Assembly (NCBI RefSeq): GCF_010975005.1
Contig: NZ_JAAIVC010000001.1
Location: 1 to 64,000, forward strand
Length of the DNA stretch: 64,000 nt
DNA from: Caulobacter sp. 17J65-9
GTDB taxonomy: Bacteria; Pseudomonadota; Alphaproteobacteria; Caulobacterales; Caulobacteraceae
Direction: 5' to 3'
Part shown: positions 16,845 to 25,600 of the stretch, in pieces
Numbering within the stretch: the first letter of the stretch is position 1
Layout: every line of letters starts with the position of its first letter
The notes under the pieces: model-generated
Seen by the model: only the letters and a program-made list of their open reading frames with translations
What the model was told of the DNA's origin: nothing
The model's database searches: none
Made by a program: the position numbers and the translations under genes

Positions 16845-17440
16845 GGCCAGTGCTGAAGCTCCTGGGTCGGCGCCTCTCTGGCGGGCGTGAGATACGCTAT
16901 CGGCTCGTCCGCGAAGTCGAAACGGCGAACCCGAAGCTTCTCGCAGACCTGTGCCTTAAGCTCGGCGCCGGTCATCGCCTCGACCGCGCACCGGGCGAGA
17001 GTGAGGTGGTCGACCTCCTTGGAACTGACGAGAACCTGCAGCTCGGGAATCGTCAAAAGCCGAGCCAGCGCCCGCGGGTCGATGAAGTTCTTGCGGCCGC
17101 TGAACTGCAACGGGTCGGACGACGGCTCGTCGCTCAGCACGCCGACGTAAATCGGCAGCTCCTGGGCCAACACTTGCGTCAGCTCGAGGCGGCCGATCAC
17201 CCAGACCTCCTCGGCAACGTCCTTCGCCATGCTCACGCGCGCCTTCAGCAGGCCCATTTCCTCTCCGGGACGGGCGAAGATTACGCCGACGATGCCGCCT
17301 GACTTGATCGCCGCGACGTCGAGCAGCAGCGCGCCGAAACAGGCGCGCAGGTCGTGGACAATCCGAGCACGCTTACACCGTGCCCGAAGCCACTCCTCTG
17401 CGCGCCGTCGCGTACGCGCCTCGCTACCAAAGAAACCCAC
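16841..17440 (-). CDS. Hypothetical protein, possible degenerate nuclease fold
   Basis: 199 aa from GTG 17440 (VGFFGSEARTRRRAEEWLRA), chosen because the upstream gene stops at 17443; a much longer frame to 17617 is Arg/Pro-rich and overlaps it. The middle (LLDVAAIKSGGIVGVIFARP followed by VSMAKDVAEEVWVIG) resembles the strand-turn-strand of PD-(D/E)XK proteins, but the expected acidic and lysine residues are only partly present. I cannot name a family. It overlaps the thermonuclease gene by four bases and is probably co-expressed. Confidence 0.6.
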   Translation of the reverse strand: MGFFGSEARTRRRAEEWLRARCKRARIVHDLRACFGALLLDVAAIKSGGIVGVIFARPGEEMGLLKARVSMAKDVAEEVWVIGRLELTQVLAQELPIYVGVLSDEPSSDPLQFSGRKNFIDPRALARLLTIPELQVLVSSKEVDHLTLARCAVEAMTGAELKAQVCEKLRVRRFDFADEPIAYLTPAREAPTQELQHWP

Positions 17441-17442
17441 GC

Positions 17443-17874
17443 CTACACCCGATGTAGTCCGGCCAGGTCGAGCGCCCCCTGTCGCTCCTGGCCTACAAGA
17501 AGTCGTACGGACCCGTCCCCACCGAGGCCGTAGACGAACACCATCCCCTCCGGACCGGCCGCCAGGATTCTTCGGTCCTGGAAGCCGATCGGCTCCATCA
17601 TGTCGGTCCAGCGCCACGCCAGACCTCCGGCTTTCCGCTCCGCTCCACCTGGCGGTCTAAGTATATGGATTGGCTGACAGCCATAGATTTCGGCTTCTGC
17701 CGCCCATTCCCGGATAAACCGCTCGCCACGCCACAGAGCGTCCTCCACATCGCCGAAGGGCAGATGCGGGTAGACTCGCCTTCGCAATCTGACGAGCGCA
17801 TCCCACCAGCCGTAGTGCAGGCTTGCGCGGGCGGATGCGTCATCGTGGTAACTCGAACTGCCATGCAGCTGCAT
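17443..17874 (-). CDS. Hypothetical protein
   Basis: 143 aa from ATG 17874 (MQLHGSSSYHDDASARASLH). A TTG six codons further up is possible. The sequence is Trp-rich (WWDAL, LWRGERFIREWAAEAE, LAWRWTDMM) and ends with VYGLGGDGSVRLLVG. I do not recognise it. It is the first of three tightly spaced minus-strand genes ending with the thermonuclease. Confidence 0.5.
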   Translation of the reverse strand: MQLHGSSSYHDDASARASLHYGWWDALVRLRRRVYPHLPFGDVEDALWRGERFIREWAAEAEIYGCQPIHILRPPGGAERKAGGLAWRWTDMMEPIGFQDRRILAAGPEGMVFVYGLGGDGSVRLLVGQERQGALDLAGLHRV

Positions 17875-17896
17875 TGAAATGCGCACCGCCAAATAC

Positions 17897-18103
17897 CTAG
17901 GCGGCGGCGCTGGCCAGCGGCGCTTTCACTAAGTTGGACTTGGCCGTGGCTGGGCTGGAGGGACTCGCCGAAGCCAGCTTCACCGTCTGCAGCAGCTCCT
18001 CGCCGGAGATGATCCGGACCGCCTCGCAGCAGAGTTTTTCGACGAGCGCGAACAGCGTCTTCAGTTCGTCGATTGTCACCTTCCCATGTCCTTTCACGAA
18101 CAT
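17897..18103 (-). CDS. Small hypothetical protein
   Basis: 68 aa from ATG 18103 (MFVKGHGKVTIDELKTLFAL). One amphipathic helical segment (VEKLCCEAVRIISGEELLQTVK) and an Ala/Ser-rich tail. No known family. It stands 23 bp upstream of the next minus-strand gene, so it may belong to the same unit. Real status uncertain. Confidence 0.4.
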   Translation of the reverse strand: MFVKGHGKVTIDELKTLFALVEKLCCEAVRIISGEELLQTVKLASASPSSPATAKSNLVKAPLASAAA

Positions 18104-18466
18104 GGGGGTCGGCGTCACGGCAGGGCGAGGCCCTACCACGGCCGGCTACGCTGATCCAACACACAAACACAGTGGCTACGCTCATACACGGGCTCGCCTG
18201 GCTGGCGAGTAAACGATGGTTACATATCCGGCGCGAGTTGACCTAACGGAGAGATCGGTCCGCTGCGCCTTGGCGGACCGAGCCGACCGGCCTCGTACCG
18301 TTCGGATCAGCATGTCTGTGCCGTGGCCTCGCGGCGATCAAACAGCCACCCGTAGACGTACGGGGTCGGCGCGACCCCGGACAATGCGGCGCCGAAATCG
18401 GCTCCCAGGCTGAATACGTCCGCAGCTCGTTTTCCTCGCACGCGACATCAAGGCTTTGTCAGCCGC
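18104..18466. other. Divergent intergenic region
   Basis: No gene seen. It contains one clear hairpin, CGGTCCGC (18256-18263) with GCGGACCG (18273-18280). The promoters for the minus-strand group on the left and the backbone genes on the right must be here. Confidence 0.45.
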
Positions 18467-18543
18467 GAGAAGGGGGGAGGGAGGGGAGGCCTTCATGCGC
18501 TGAGGACCGGGAGAGGGCTTCCGGCCAGCGCGTGGAGGCCGAT
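18467..18543 (+). promoter_or_regulatory. Purine-rich leader of backbone gene (type example)
   Basis: A GAGAAGGGGGGAGGGAGGGG tract at 18467-18486 is followed by a GC hairpin-capable segment and a GGAGG ribosome site just before ATG 18544. Similar tracts precede the genes at 20121, 22667, 27050 and 28610. Confidence 0.5.
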
Positions 18544-19077
18544 ATGCAAGCCGCTCTCACCGAGCCCACCCTGCCGAACCTGTTCGGAAAGCGCGCCCGT
18601 AGCTCCTTCGTCCGAGGGCTGGGTCGGGCCACCGCGCTGTGCTTTGCGGGTGATGTCCTTCTGAAGACCTGTAACCAGGTCGCTTTCGATCCCGAGGCTA
18701 AGAAGGTCGACTCCTCGATCGCCAAAGATCCGCGCTGGCGCGCGGCCGTCAGCATCGCCTTGCCGCTGGCGCTCTGGGGTGACCTCCGCCACCGCAAGGT
18801 TTTTGAAGATCGCGCCGCGCGCATGAACCGGATTGTCCGCAACCACGGCGCCGCAGGCCCAGTCGGCCTGGCCGCAGCCGCCGCCCAGCGTCTGGCCGCA
18901 GCGGCGACCGACCTCAACTGCGACCAGGACGCGGTCCTATCCGAGGCGATCGACCTGGCCATCCAGAGCGAGGTTCTGCACGCCGCCCATCATGGCCGAG
19001 ATGTCTCCCGCGCCAGGGCCGCGGTCGAGCTTCGCGTCCTGAATGCGGCGAACGCCCTCCGGCCGACGATGCACTGA
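18544..19077 (+). CDS. Conserved-type hypothetical backbone protein
   Basis: 177 aa from ATG 18544 with GGAGG six bases upstream; an in-frame GTG at 18532 is less well placed. Mostly alpha-helical, Ala/Arg-rich (RSSFVRGLGRATALCFAGDV, MNRIVRNHGAAGPVGLAAAA). No catalytic motif is visible. It is the first gene of the plus-strand backbone series that continues to radC. Function unknown. Confidence 0.6.
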   Translation: MQAALTEPTLPNLFGKRARSSFVRGLGRATALCFAGDVLLKTCNQVAFDPEAKKVDSSIAKDPRWRAAVSIALPLALWGDLRHRKVFEDRAARMNRIVRNHGAAGPVGLAAAAAQRLAAAATDLNCDQDAVLSEAIDLAIQSEVLHAAHHGRDVSRARAAVELRVLNAANALRPTMH

Positions 19078-19118
19078 GGCTCAGCCATGACCGCCAAGGT
19101 TTGTGTCTGGAGAAGCCG

Positions 19119-20042
19119 ATGTCGTCCCTGACCCCCATCGTCGCTGCGCTCGGCGGGGAGCTCTACGACCGTGGCCGGCGCGCCAACATTCCGGCGCCCG
19201 GCCACAGCCGCCACGACCGGTCCGTCTCACTGTTGCTCAACGAGCAAAACAGGGTCGTCGTGCACACCTTCGGCGGCGCCGACTGGAGGGACGTTCTCGA
19301 CGACCTTCGCGCTCGGCGGCTGATCGACGCCACCAACACGCCCAGTTCGGGCCCCGCGGGATTCAAGTCGCCGGTCGGCCCAGTGACCTCCTCCAAAATC
19401 GAGCGGATCGATGCGGCTCGCCGGATCTGGAGTCTCGGCTATCCGATCGTCGGCACGCCCGGCGAGCAGCACTGTCGGGTTCGCGGCATCGCGCGCTCCC
19501 TTCCGGGCTCGGACGTCCTCCGCTACGCCGCCCAGACCCCCATCTCGGCGTACGGCTCATCCCAGCAAACCATGCCGGCGCTCCTGGTCGGCATCCGCGA
19601 CGCGTGCGGCGACTTCACCGCTGTCGAGATCACCTACCTCGACCCCGACGGCACGCGGACAAATCGACTGAAGATCTCGCGCAAGATGGTCGGCGTCGTG
19701 CGGCCCGGCTCCGCGGTGAGGATCGACGCTGCCTGTCCATGCATGTGCGTCGGCGAGGGGTTCTTCACGACGCTGTCGGCGACTGAACTTTTACGGCGTC
19801 CGGGCTGGGCGCTGATGTCGGCCGGGAACTTGCGTCGGTGGACGGCTCCGCAAAACGTTGCAGACGTTGTCATCGCCGGCGACCGTGGCCGCGACGGCGA
19901 GGCCTCCGCGCGGCTCCTCCGGCACCGACTGCGAGCTGGAGGTCTAAAGGCCCGCATCGAACTCCCTGCGAACGGCTATGGCGATTTCAACGAGGCTGCT
20001 TGCGACCGTCCTAGACGGCCAAGCCTGAACCACACGAGCTGA
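19119..20042 (+). CDS. Toprim-domain, primase-like protein (DUF7146 type)
   Basis: 307 aa from ATG 19119 with GGAGAAG upstream. The N-terminus (IVAALGGELYDRGRRANIPA, then GHSRHDRSVSLLL) corresponds to a primase-type zinc-ribbon region, although the cysteines are replaced. The C-terminal half is a Toprim fold: CMCVGEGFFTTLSATELLRR with the conserved Glu, then VADVVIAGDRGRDGEASARL with the D-x-D-like acidic pair, and LPANGYGDFNEA. Plasmid proteins of this type are thought to act in replication priming or transfer; activity is not certain because the zinc site is degenerate. Confidence 0.75.
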   Translation: MSSLTPIVAALGGELYDRGRRANIPAPGHSRHDRSVSLLLNEQNRVVVHTFGGADWRDVLDDLRARRLIDATNTPSSGPAGFKSPVGPVTSSKIERIDAARRIWSLGYPIVGTPGEQHCRVRGIARSLPGSDVLRYAAQTPISAYGSSQQTMPALLVGIRDACGDFTAVEITYLDPDGTRTNRLKISRKMVGVVRPGSAVRIDAACPCMCVGEGFFTTLSATELLRRPGWALMSAGNLRRWTAPQNVADVVIAGDRGRDGEASARLLRHRLRAGGLKARIELPANGYGDFNEAACDRPRRPSLNHTS

Positions 20043-20045
20043 ACT

Positions 20046-20120
20046 GAAAGGAGAAGGGAGGGCGGGGAGGGGCGCGCTGGGCGTCGGGATGGGCCCGGCG
20101 CGCGCAGGAGAACCTTCCCC
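20046..20120 (+). promoter_or_regulatory. Purine-rich leader of the parB-like gene
   Basis: GAAAGGAGAAGGGAGGGCGG begins the tract (20046-20072), followed by CGGGATGGGCCCGGCGCG, which can form a short hairpin, and AGGAG before ATG 20121. Same plan as at 18467, 22582, 26967 and 28524. Confidence 0.45.
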
Positions 20121-22196
20121 ATGACCACCCCGAACGAGGCCGTCGCCACCGCGCAGCAGCAGACCGCCGACATCCGGTTCGTCCCCTTCAAGAGCCTGGC
20201 GGTCGCGCCTGAGAACATGCGTTTCGGCGAGCCCGCCGACGCCGCCATTCCGCAGCTGGCCAACACCGTCGAAGCCGCTGGCATCATCGTGCCGCTGATC
20301 GTTCGCCCCGGCCGCAAGAAAGAAGCCGACTTCATGATCCTGGAGGGCCGTCGCCGCTATCTGGCGATCGCGCACCTGATCGCGGAGGGCCGTGCGACCG
20401 AGGACCTCATAGTGAAGATCGAGGTCGAGACCGACCTGGCACGCCAGCAGGCCGCCCTGTTCCTGACCAACACCCAGCGTGTGGGAATCCACGTCGCCGA
20501 CGCGATCGCCGCCATCGGCAAGATGCGCAAGGCGAAGTTCTCGACTCAACAGATCGCCGACGCCCTGGGCTACGACGAAATCGAGATCAAGCGACTGGCC
20601 AAGCTGGCCGGCGTTCATCCGCTCGTTGTCGAGGTCCTGCGGGCTGGGAAGATCAATCTCGGCCACGCCCGCTCGTTCGCCCGCCTCCAGAGCCAGGAGC
20701 GTCAGGCCGAAATCGCCCAGTCGGTTCTGGACGGCGACCACTGGTGGAACACGACCCTGCAGAACGCTGTCAGCGGCGACAAGGTCGACGCCGCGGACGA
20801 GCGCCTGGTCCTGATCGGCCTGGACCGCTACGCCGAGGCCGGCGGCCGTCTGGAAACCGACCTGTTCGGCGAGCTGCCGGCGGTCCTTCTGGACGGCGAC
20901 AAGCTGGACGGGCTGTGGCGTGAGCGTGTCGCGGGCATCGTGCAGGCGCTGAAAGACGCTGGCCTGGAGGTCTTCGTCAGCCCGAATGGTGTACCGGAAG
21001 GCTTCGAACGCCCGCCCTACACCTATCGCTATTACCTGAGCGACGAGCGCAAGCAGGCGCTCGCGCCGCTCGACAAGGCCTATGAAGCCGCCAAGTCAGC
21101 GTTCGAAGCCGAGGGCTTCCATCCGGCGTCGGCAGACGCCGATCCGCTGTTCGTCGCTGCGATCCTCGCCAAGCTCGACGTGAAGCGCGCCGAGTACCCC
21201 GGGCGGGAATTCGCCGCCGTGACCCTCTCGCCGGAACGCGGCATCGGGTTCTCGGCCGAATACTGGACCAGGCCGTACGTCGCGCCGGCGGTGGATTCCG
21301 CGTCGTCGACCAGCTCGACCTCCTCGCGATACGAGGTTTCCAAGCCTGACGTCGACACGCCGCGGTTCGAGGTCGACACCGGCGACAACTCGCACTCGCT
21401 GCACGAGACCTACACGGACTACGCCACGCGCGGCCTGATCCGCGCGCTGGCCGACGACCCGACCACGGCCCTGACCTTCCTGGTGGCGCAGCTGTTTTCC
21501 CAGAACGCGCTGCACGGCGGCAGCTCGTACAGCGGCGACAACTCGGCCTCGACAATCCGCTCCGAACGCTACAGCCGCAACGGCGTGGGTCCGGTCCCGG
21601 GCCTCGACGCGGATGTCCGCGGCCGTCTGGACGCACACCGCGAGACGTTCCTGGCGTCGGGCCTGCGCCCGCTCATGTGGGTCGACAGCCTGGCGCACGG
21701 CGAGAAGATGGTTCTGTTGGCCGAACTGGTCGCAATGACCCTCAACGTACGTGAGGCCCGGAACACCAGCATTCGCCGCTCGGCCCGCGTCCAGGCCGCC
21801 GAGCTCGCCGAGCTGACCAGCTACGATATCACCGCCTACTGGACCCCGACGGCGGAGTTCCTGAAGGGACACAGCAAGAAACAGCTGCTCGCCCTGCTAG
21901 CGCAGATGGACGTCGACGCGGCCGAAGCGGCTTCGCTGAAGAAGGACGAGCTCGTCAGCTTTGTCGCCGAACGCGCGGCCGAAAAAGTGTGGGCGCCCGA
22001 TGCGCTGGGCTGGGCCATGCCCAACCTGAACGTGACCGACGCTGGCGACCGGCACGCAGACGACGACGTCGGCGAAGGTTCTTGCTCGGCCGCGTTCGCA
22101 GGCGACGGAGTGGACGACGCCGCCAACGACGATGTCACGACGTACGCCCTGCCTGCCGCCGAACGGGCCGACCTGCGTCCGCTTGAGGCGGCCTGA
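20121..22196 (+). CDS. ParB/Spo0J-family plasmid protein, long form
   Basis: 691 aa. N-terminal ParB/Srx domain: RFVPFKSLAVAPENMRFGEP, QLANTVEAAGIIVPLIVRPG, FMILEGRRRYLAIAHLI; then the helix-turn-helix KFSTQQIADALGYDEIEIKR. The remaining 450 residues are a long helical region with a Ser-rich linker (SASSTSSTSSRYE near 395) and an acidic tail. It is much longer than classical ParB and is typical of a family on alphaproteobacterial plasmids whose role may be wider than partition. No parA is adjacent; the ParA at 14535 is 5.6 kb away. DNA target unknown. Confidence 0.85.
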   Translation: MTTPNEAVATAQQQTADIRFVPFKSLAVAPENMRFGEPADAAIPQLANTVEAAGIIVPLIVRPGRKKEADFMILEGRRRYLAIAHLIAEGRATEDLIVKIEVETDLARQQAALFLTNTQRVGIHVADAIAAIGKMRKAKFSTQQIADALGYDEIEIKRLAKLAGVHPLVVEVLRAGKINLGHARSFARLQSQERQAEIAQSVLDGDHWWNTTLQNAVSGDKVDAADERLVLIGLDRYAEAGGRLETDLFGELPAVLLDGDKLDGLWRERVAGIVQALKDAGLEVFVSPNGVPEGFERPPYTYRYYLSDERKQALAPLDKAYEAAKSAFEAEGFHPASADADPLFVAAILAKLDVKRAEYPGREFAAVTLSPERGIGFSAEYWTRPYVAPAVDSASSTSSTSSRYEVSKPDVDTPRFEVDTGDNSHSLHETYTDYATRGLIRALADDPTTALTFLVAQLFSQNALHGGSSYSGDNSASTIRSERYSRNGVGPVPGLDADVRGRLDAHRETFLASGLRPLMWVDSLAHGEKMVLLAELVAMTLNVREARNTSIRRSARVQAAELAELTSYDITAYWTPTAEFLKGHSKKQLLALLAQMDVDAAEAASLKKDELVSFVAERAAEKVWAPDALGWAMPNLNVTDAGDRHADDDVGEGSCSAAFAGDGVDDAANDDVTTYALPAAERADLRPLEAA

Positions 22197-22272
22197 CCTT
22201 TCCGGCCGGGGCTCGCGCCTCGGCCGGCTCCTCGTCGGTACGCCCAAATTTCAAGTCTGGAGGCTCCGCCCC

Positions 22273-22500
22273 ATGACCGTCGCCAACCTGGCGCGGCCCT
22301 TCGCGCTGCGGCGCATCTATCTGAAGCGCGTTCCGGCCAGCAACAACGTCCCAGACCGCTTTGATGTCGAAGCCTATCAGGACCGCAAGCACTGCCGACC
22401 TCTGGCCCGTTGGGCGTGGCCGGACGCGCGGCGCCCAGCGAAGGGTCAGTCCTACGTCACCCTGAACGCGGAGCGGATGCGCGCCTACTGGTTCGGTTGA
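22273..22500 (+). CDS. Small basic hypothetical protein
   Basis: 75 aa from ATG 22273, ribosome site CTGGAGG upstream. Basic and aromatic (RRIYLKRVPASNNVPDRFDV, RPLARWAWPDARRPAKGQSY). No family recognised. It lies between the parB-like gene and the giant helicase-methylase on the same strand. Confidence 0.6.
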   Translation: MTVANLARPFALRRIYLKRVPASNNVPDRFDVEAYQDRKHCRPLARWAWPDARRPAKGQSYVTLNAERMRAYWFG

Positions 22501-22666
22501 CGTGGGTGTCCACCCTGGCTGCCCCCCTGGGTTTCGCCCTGCGCATGGCCGCTGAAGCCGCGGCGCTGGCGACCGCCCAATAAAGGGAAAGGAGAGGGCG
22601 CCGCTTCGCGAGCCTGCGGTGACGGGAGGGATGCGCCCTCCGGCCCAGGCTCTCGGAGCATCCCTG

Positions 22667-25600
22667 ATGAACGCCGCCCTGCCGCTGTTCGCGACCGCCA
22701 CCAAGACCGAGAAGGCTCAGAACGTCCTCGCCGCCGCCCGCGCGATGGTCCCCCACCTGGCGCGCTCCCGCACGCTGGACCGAAAGCTCGTCTCCAACAT
22801 CATGACGACCTGCTTCGGCGCCACGGACGCCGAAGGCGCCTGGAACTGGCGCGACGCCTACGACGCCGCTGAAGCCGCGCTCGTCCTGCAGATGCGCCGC
22901 CTAGCCCCGCAGATTGGGCGGGTCGAAGACGCTCCGGCCCAGATCGCGGCCCTCCTGCAAGCTCTCTCGAATCTCACCCCCACCCACACCCGCCGCAGCG
23001 AAGAACAGGTCGCGCTCGACCAGTTCTCCACGCCGCCGGCGCTCGCGGCCCTCGCCGTGGCGGCCGCCCAGGTCCGCCCGGGCGACCTCGTGCTCGAGCC
23101 GTCCGCCGGTACCGGCCTTCTCGCCATCGTCGCGCAGACGTGCGGCGCGAAGCTCGAATTGAACGAGATCTCCGAACATCGCGCGTCGATCCTCGACGGC
23201 CTATTCGCCGACGCGGCCCGCACGCGCCACGACGGCGCCTTGCTCCCGGATCTCCTGCCGTCGTCCGGCTCGTTCCACGCCGCGGTGACCAACCCGCCGT
23301 TCCAGGTGCTCGACGCGCATCTTAAAGCCACCCTGCGCTGCCTCGCGATCGGCGGCCGCATGTCCGCGATCGTCCCTGCCCGCGCGCTTGAAGACGTCTC
23401 GATCATCAAAGGGCTGTCGCGGATCGGCGAAGTGATCGCGGCGGTCCGTTTCCCCGACAATGCCTTCTACAAGCACGGCACGGGCGTCGATTCCGGCCTG
23501 CTGGTCGTCGATCGACGGGTCGAGCCGACCGAGTGGACCGGCTCCGTCCGCGAATGCTCCAGCCTGGCCGAGGTCGCGGAGGCCATCTCCACTCTGCCCG
23601 CCCGCTCCAACGTGCAGCCGCGCGCGTTCCAGACCGTCTCGAACGTTGCGCTCCTGACGCCGAAGGCCCGGGAACTGGCCACGCCGTCGAACCGGCTCGC
23701 GCTCCTCTCCACCACGGCTCGACTCGAGTACGGCATCAGGGACTGGACCGGCGAGGGCCGTCAGGTGGGTATCTTCCAATCCTACAGCGTCGGGCGGGTC
23801 GCCCTCGCAAAGGAAAACCCGCACCCGTCGCCGCTCGTAGAGTCCGGGCCGATGGCCAGCGTACCGCTACCGGCGCCGACCTATCGGCCGACCCTGCCGG
23901 AACGCCTCATCCGCGACGGTCTGATTTCGGACGCCCAGATGGAGACCATCATCTATGCCGGCGAAGCGCACTCCGCGATGCTGCCGGGCTGGTGGAAGGT
24001 CGACGAAGAGAACCCCTTCAGCGTCAGCCTGGTCAAGGAAGGCGCCGAGGGCGCCGTGCAGTTCCGCCGTGGTTTCTTCCTGGGCGACGGCACCGGTTGC
24101 GGTAAGGGGCGTCAGGCCGCTTCTACGGCCGCCGAGAGCATGGCCAACGGACGCCTTCGCGCGGTCTGGGTTTCGAAAAACGACACCCTTCTGGAAGACG
24201 CGCGTCGCGACTGGTGTGCGATCGGCGGCACGGCGACCGACGTCACGCCCCAGAGTGCGTGGAAGCAGGGCGAGAAGATCCGCATGGATCGCGGCATCTT
24301 GTTCACCACTTACGCCACCCTGCGTCAGCCGGCACGCGGGGCGAAGGCTTCGCGTCTGGCGCAGATCGTCGAATGGCTGGGCGCAAACTTCGATGGCGTA
24401 ATCATCTTCGACGAGGCCCACGCGGCGGCGAACGCCGCCGGGGGCGCCGGCAATCGCGGCAAGAAGGCCGCGTCGCAGCAGGGCATGGCCGTTCTCGCCC
24501 TGCAGAACCTGCTTCCCAACGCTCGCGTCCTCTACGTGTCGGCCACCGGCGCCACGACGCCGGAGAACCTGGCTTACGCCGCCCGGCTCGGCCTGTGGGG
24601 CGGCCCCGAGGCCCCCTTTGAGAACCGGGAGCAATTCCTGGAAGCCGTCGATGCCGGCGGCGTCGCCGTCATGGAGCTCATCGCCCGCGAACTGAAGGCG
24701 ATGGGGCTCTACATCGCGCGCAGCCTGTCCTGCGACGGCGTCGAGTACGAGGCTCTGCACCACGATCTCACCGACGAGAACATCGCCGTGTGGGATGCGT
24801 GGGCTGACGCCTTCCAGGTCATTCACGCCAACCTGCGCGAGGCGCTCGAGCACGTCGGGATCGAAAGCGACGAGGGCGGCCGCTCCAGCGGGGCCGCCAA
24901 ATCGGCCGTGCTGTCCGTCTTCGAGGGCGCGAAGATCCGCTTCTTCGGCCACCTCCTCGCCGGCATGAAGACGCCCACGATCATACAGCGCGTGCGCCAG
25001 GTCCTTGCCGACGGCCAGTCGGCGGTGCTGCAGATCGTTTCGACGAACGAAGCGGTGATGGAGCGCCGCCTGGCTGAGGTCCCGCCAGAAGAGTGGAACA
25101 ACCTCGCCGTCGACCTGACGCCGAAGGAATACGTCCTCGACTACCTGAAGGGCGCGTTCCCGGTGAACCTGATGAGGGAGATCGAGGACGACGACGGCAA
25201 CAAGCGCCTCGAACCGGTAATGCAGGACGGCGTGCCGGTCCTGTCTCAGGAGGCCCTGCGTCTCCGCGACGAACTCCTCGTCCGTCTCGCATGCCTGCCC
25301 GCCGTCCCTGGCGTGCTCGACGGCGTCATCGACGCCCTCGGCGCCGACCAGGTGGCCGAAGTCACCGGCCGCTCGCGCCGCGTCGTCAATCGCGACGGCC
25401 GCCGCGTTGTCGAACGTCGCGGCTCCAGCGCCAACAAGGCGGAGTCGGACGCCTTCATGTCCGGCCGCAAGCGCGTCCTCATCTTCTCGGACGCCGGCGG
25501 CACCGGCCGCAGCTACCACGCGGACCTCGCCGCGGCGAACCAGCAGCGGCGTGTGCACCTGCTCATCGAACCGGGCTGGAGGGCTGATAACGCGATCCAG

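Noticed and set aside
17440-17617. N-terminal extension of the 199-aa hypothetical protein
   Set aside because: The added 59 codons are Arg/Gly/Pro-rich and overlap the end of the previous gene by more than 170 bases; GTG 17440 gives tight spacing instead.
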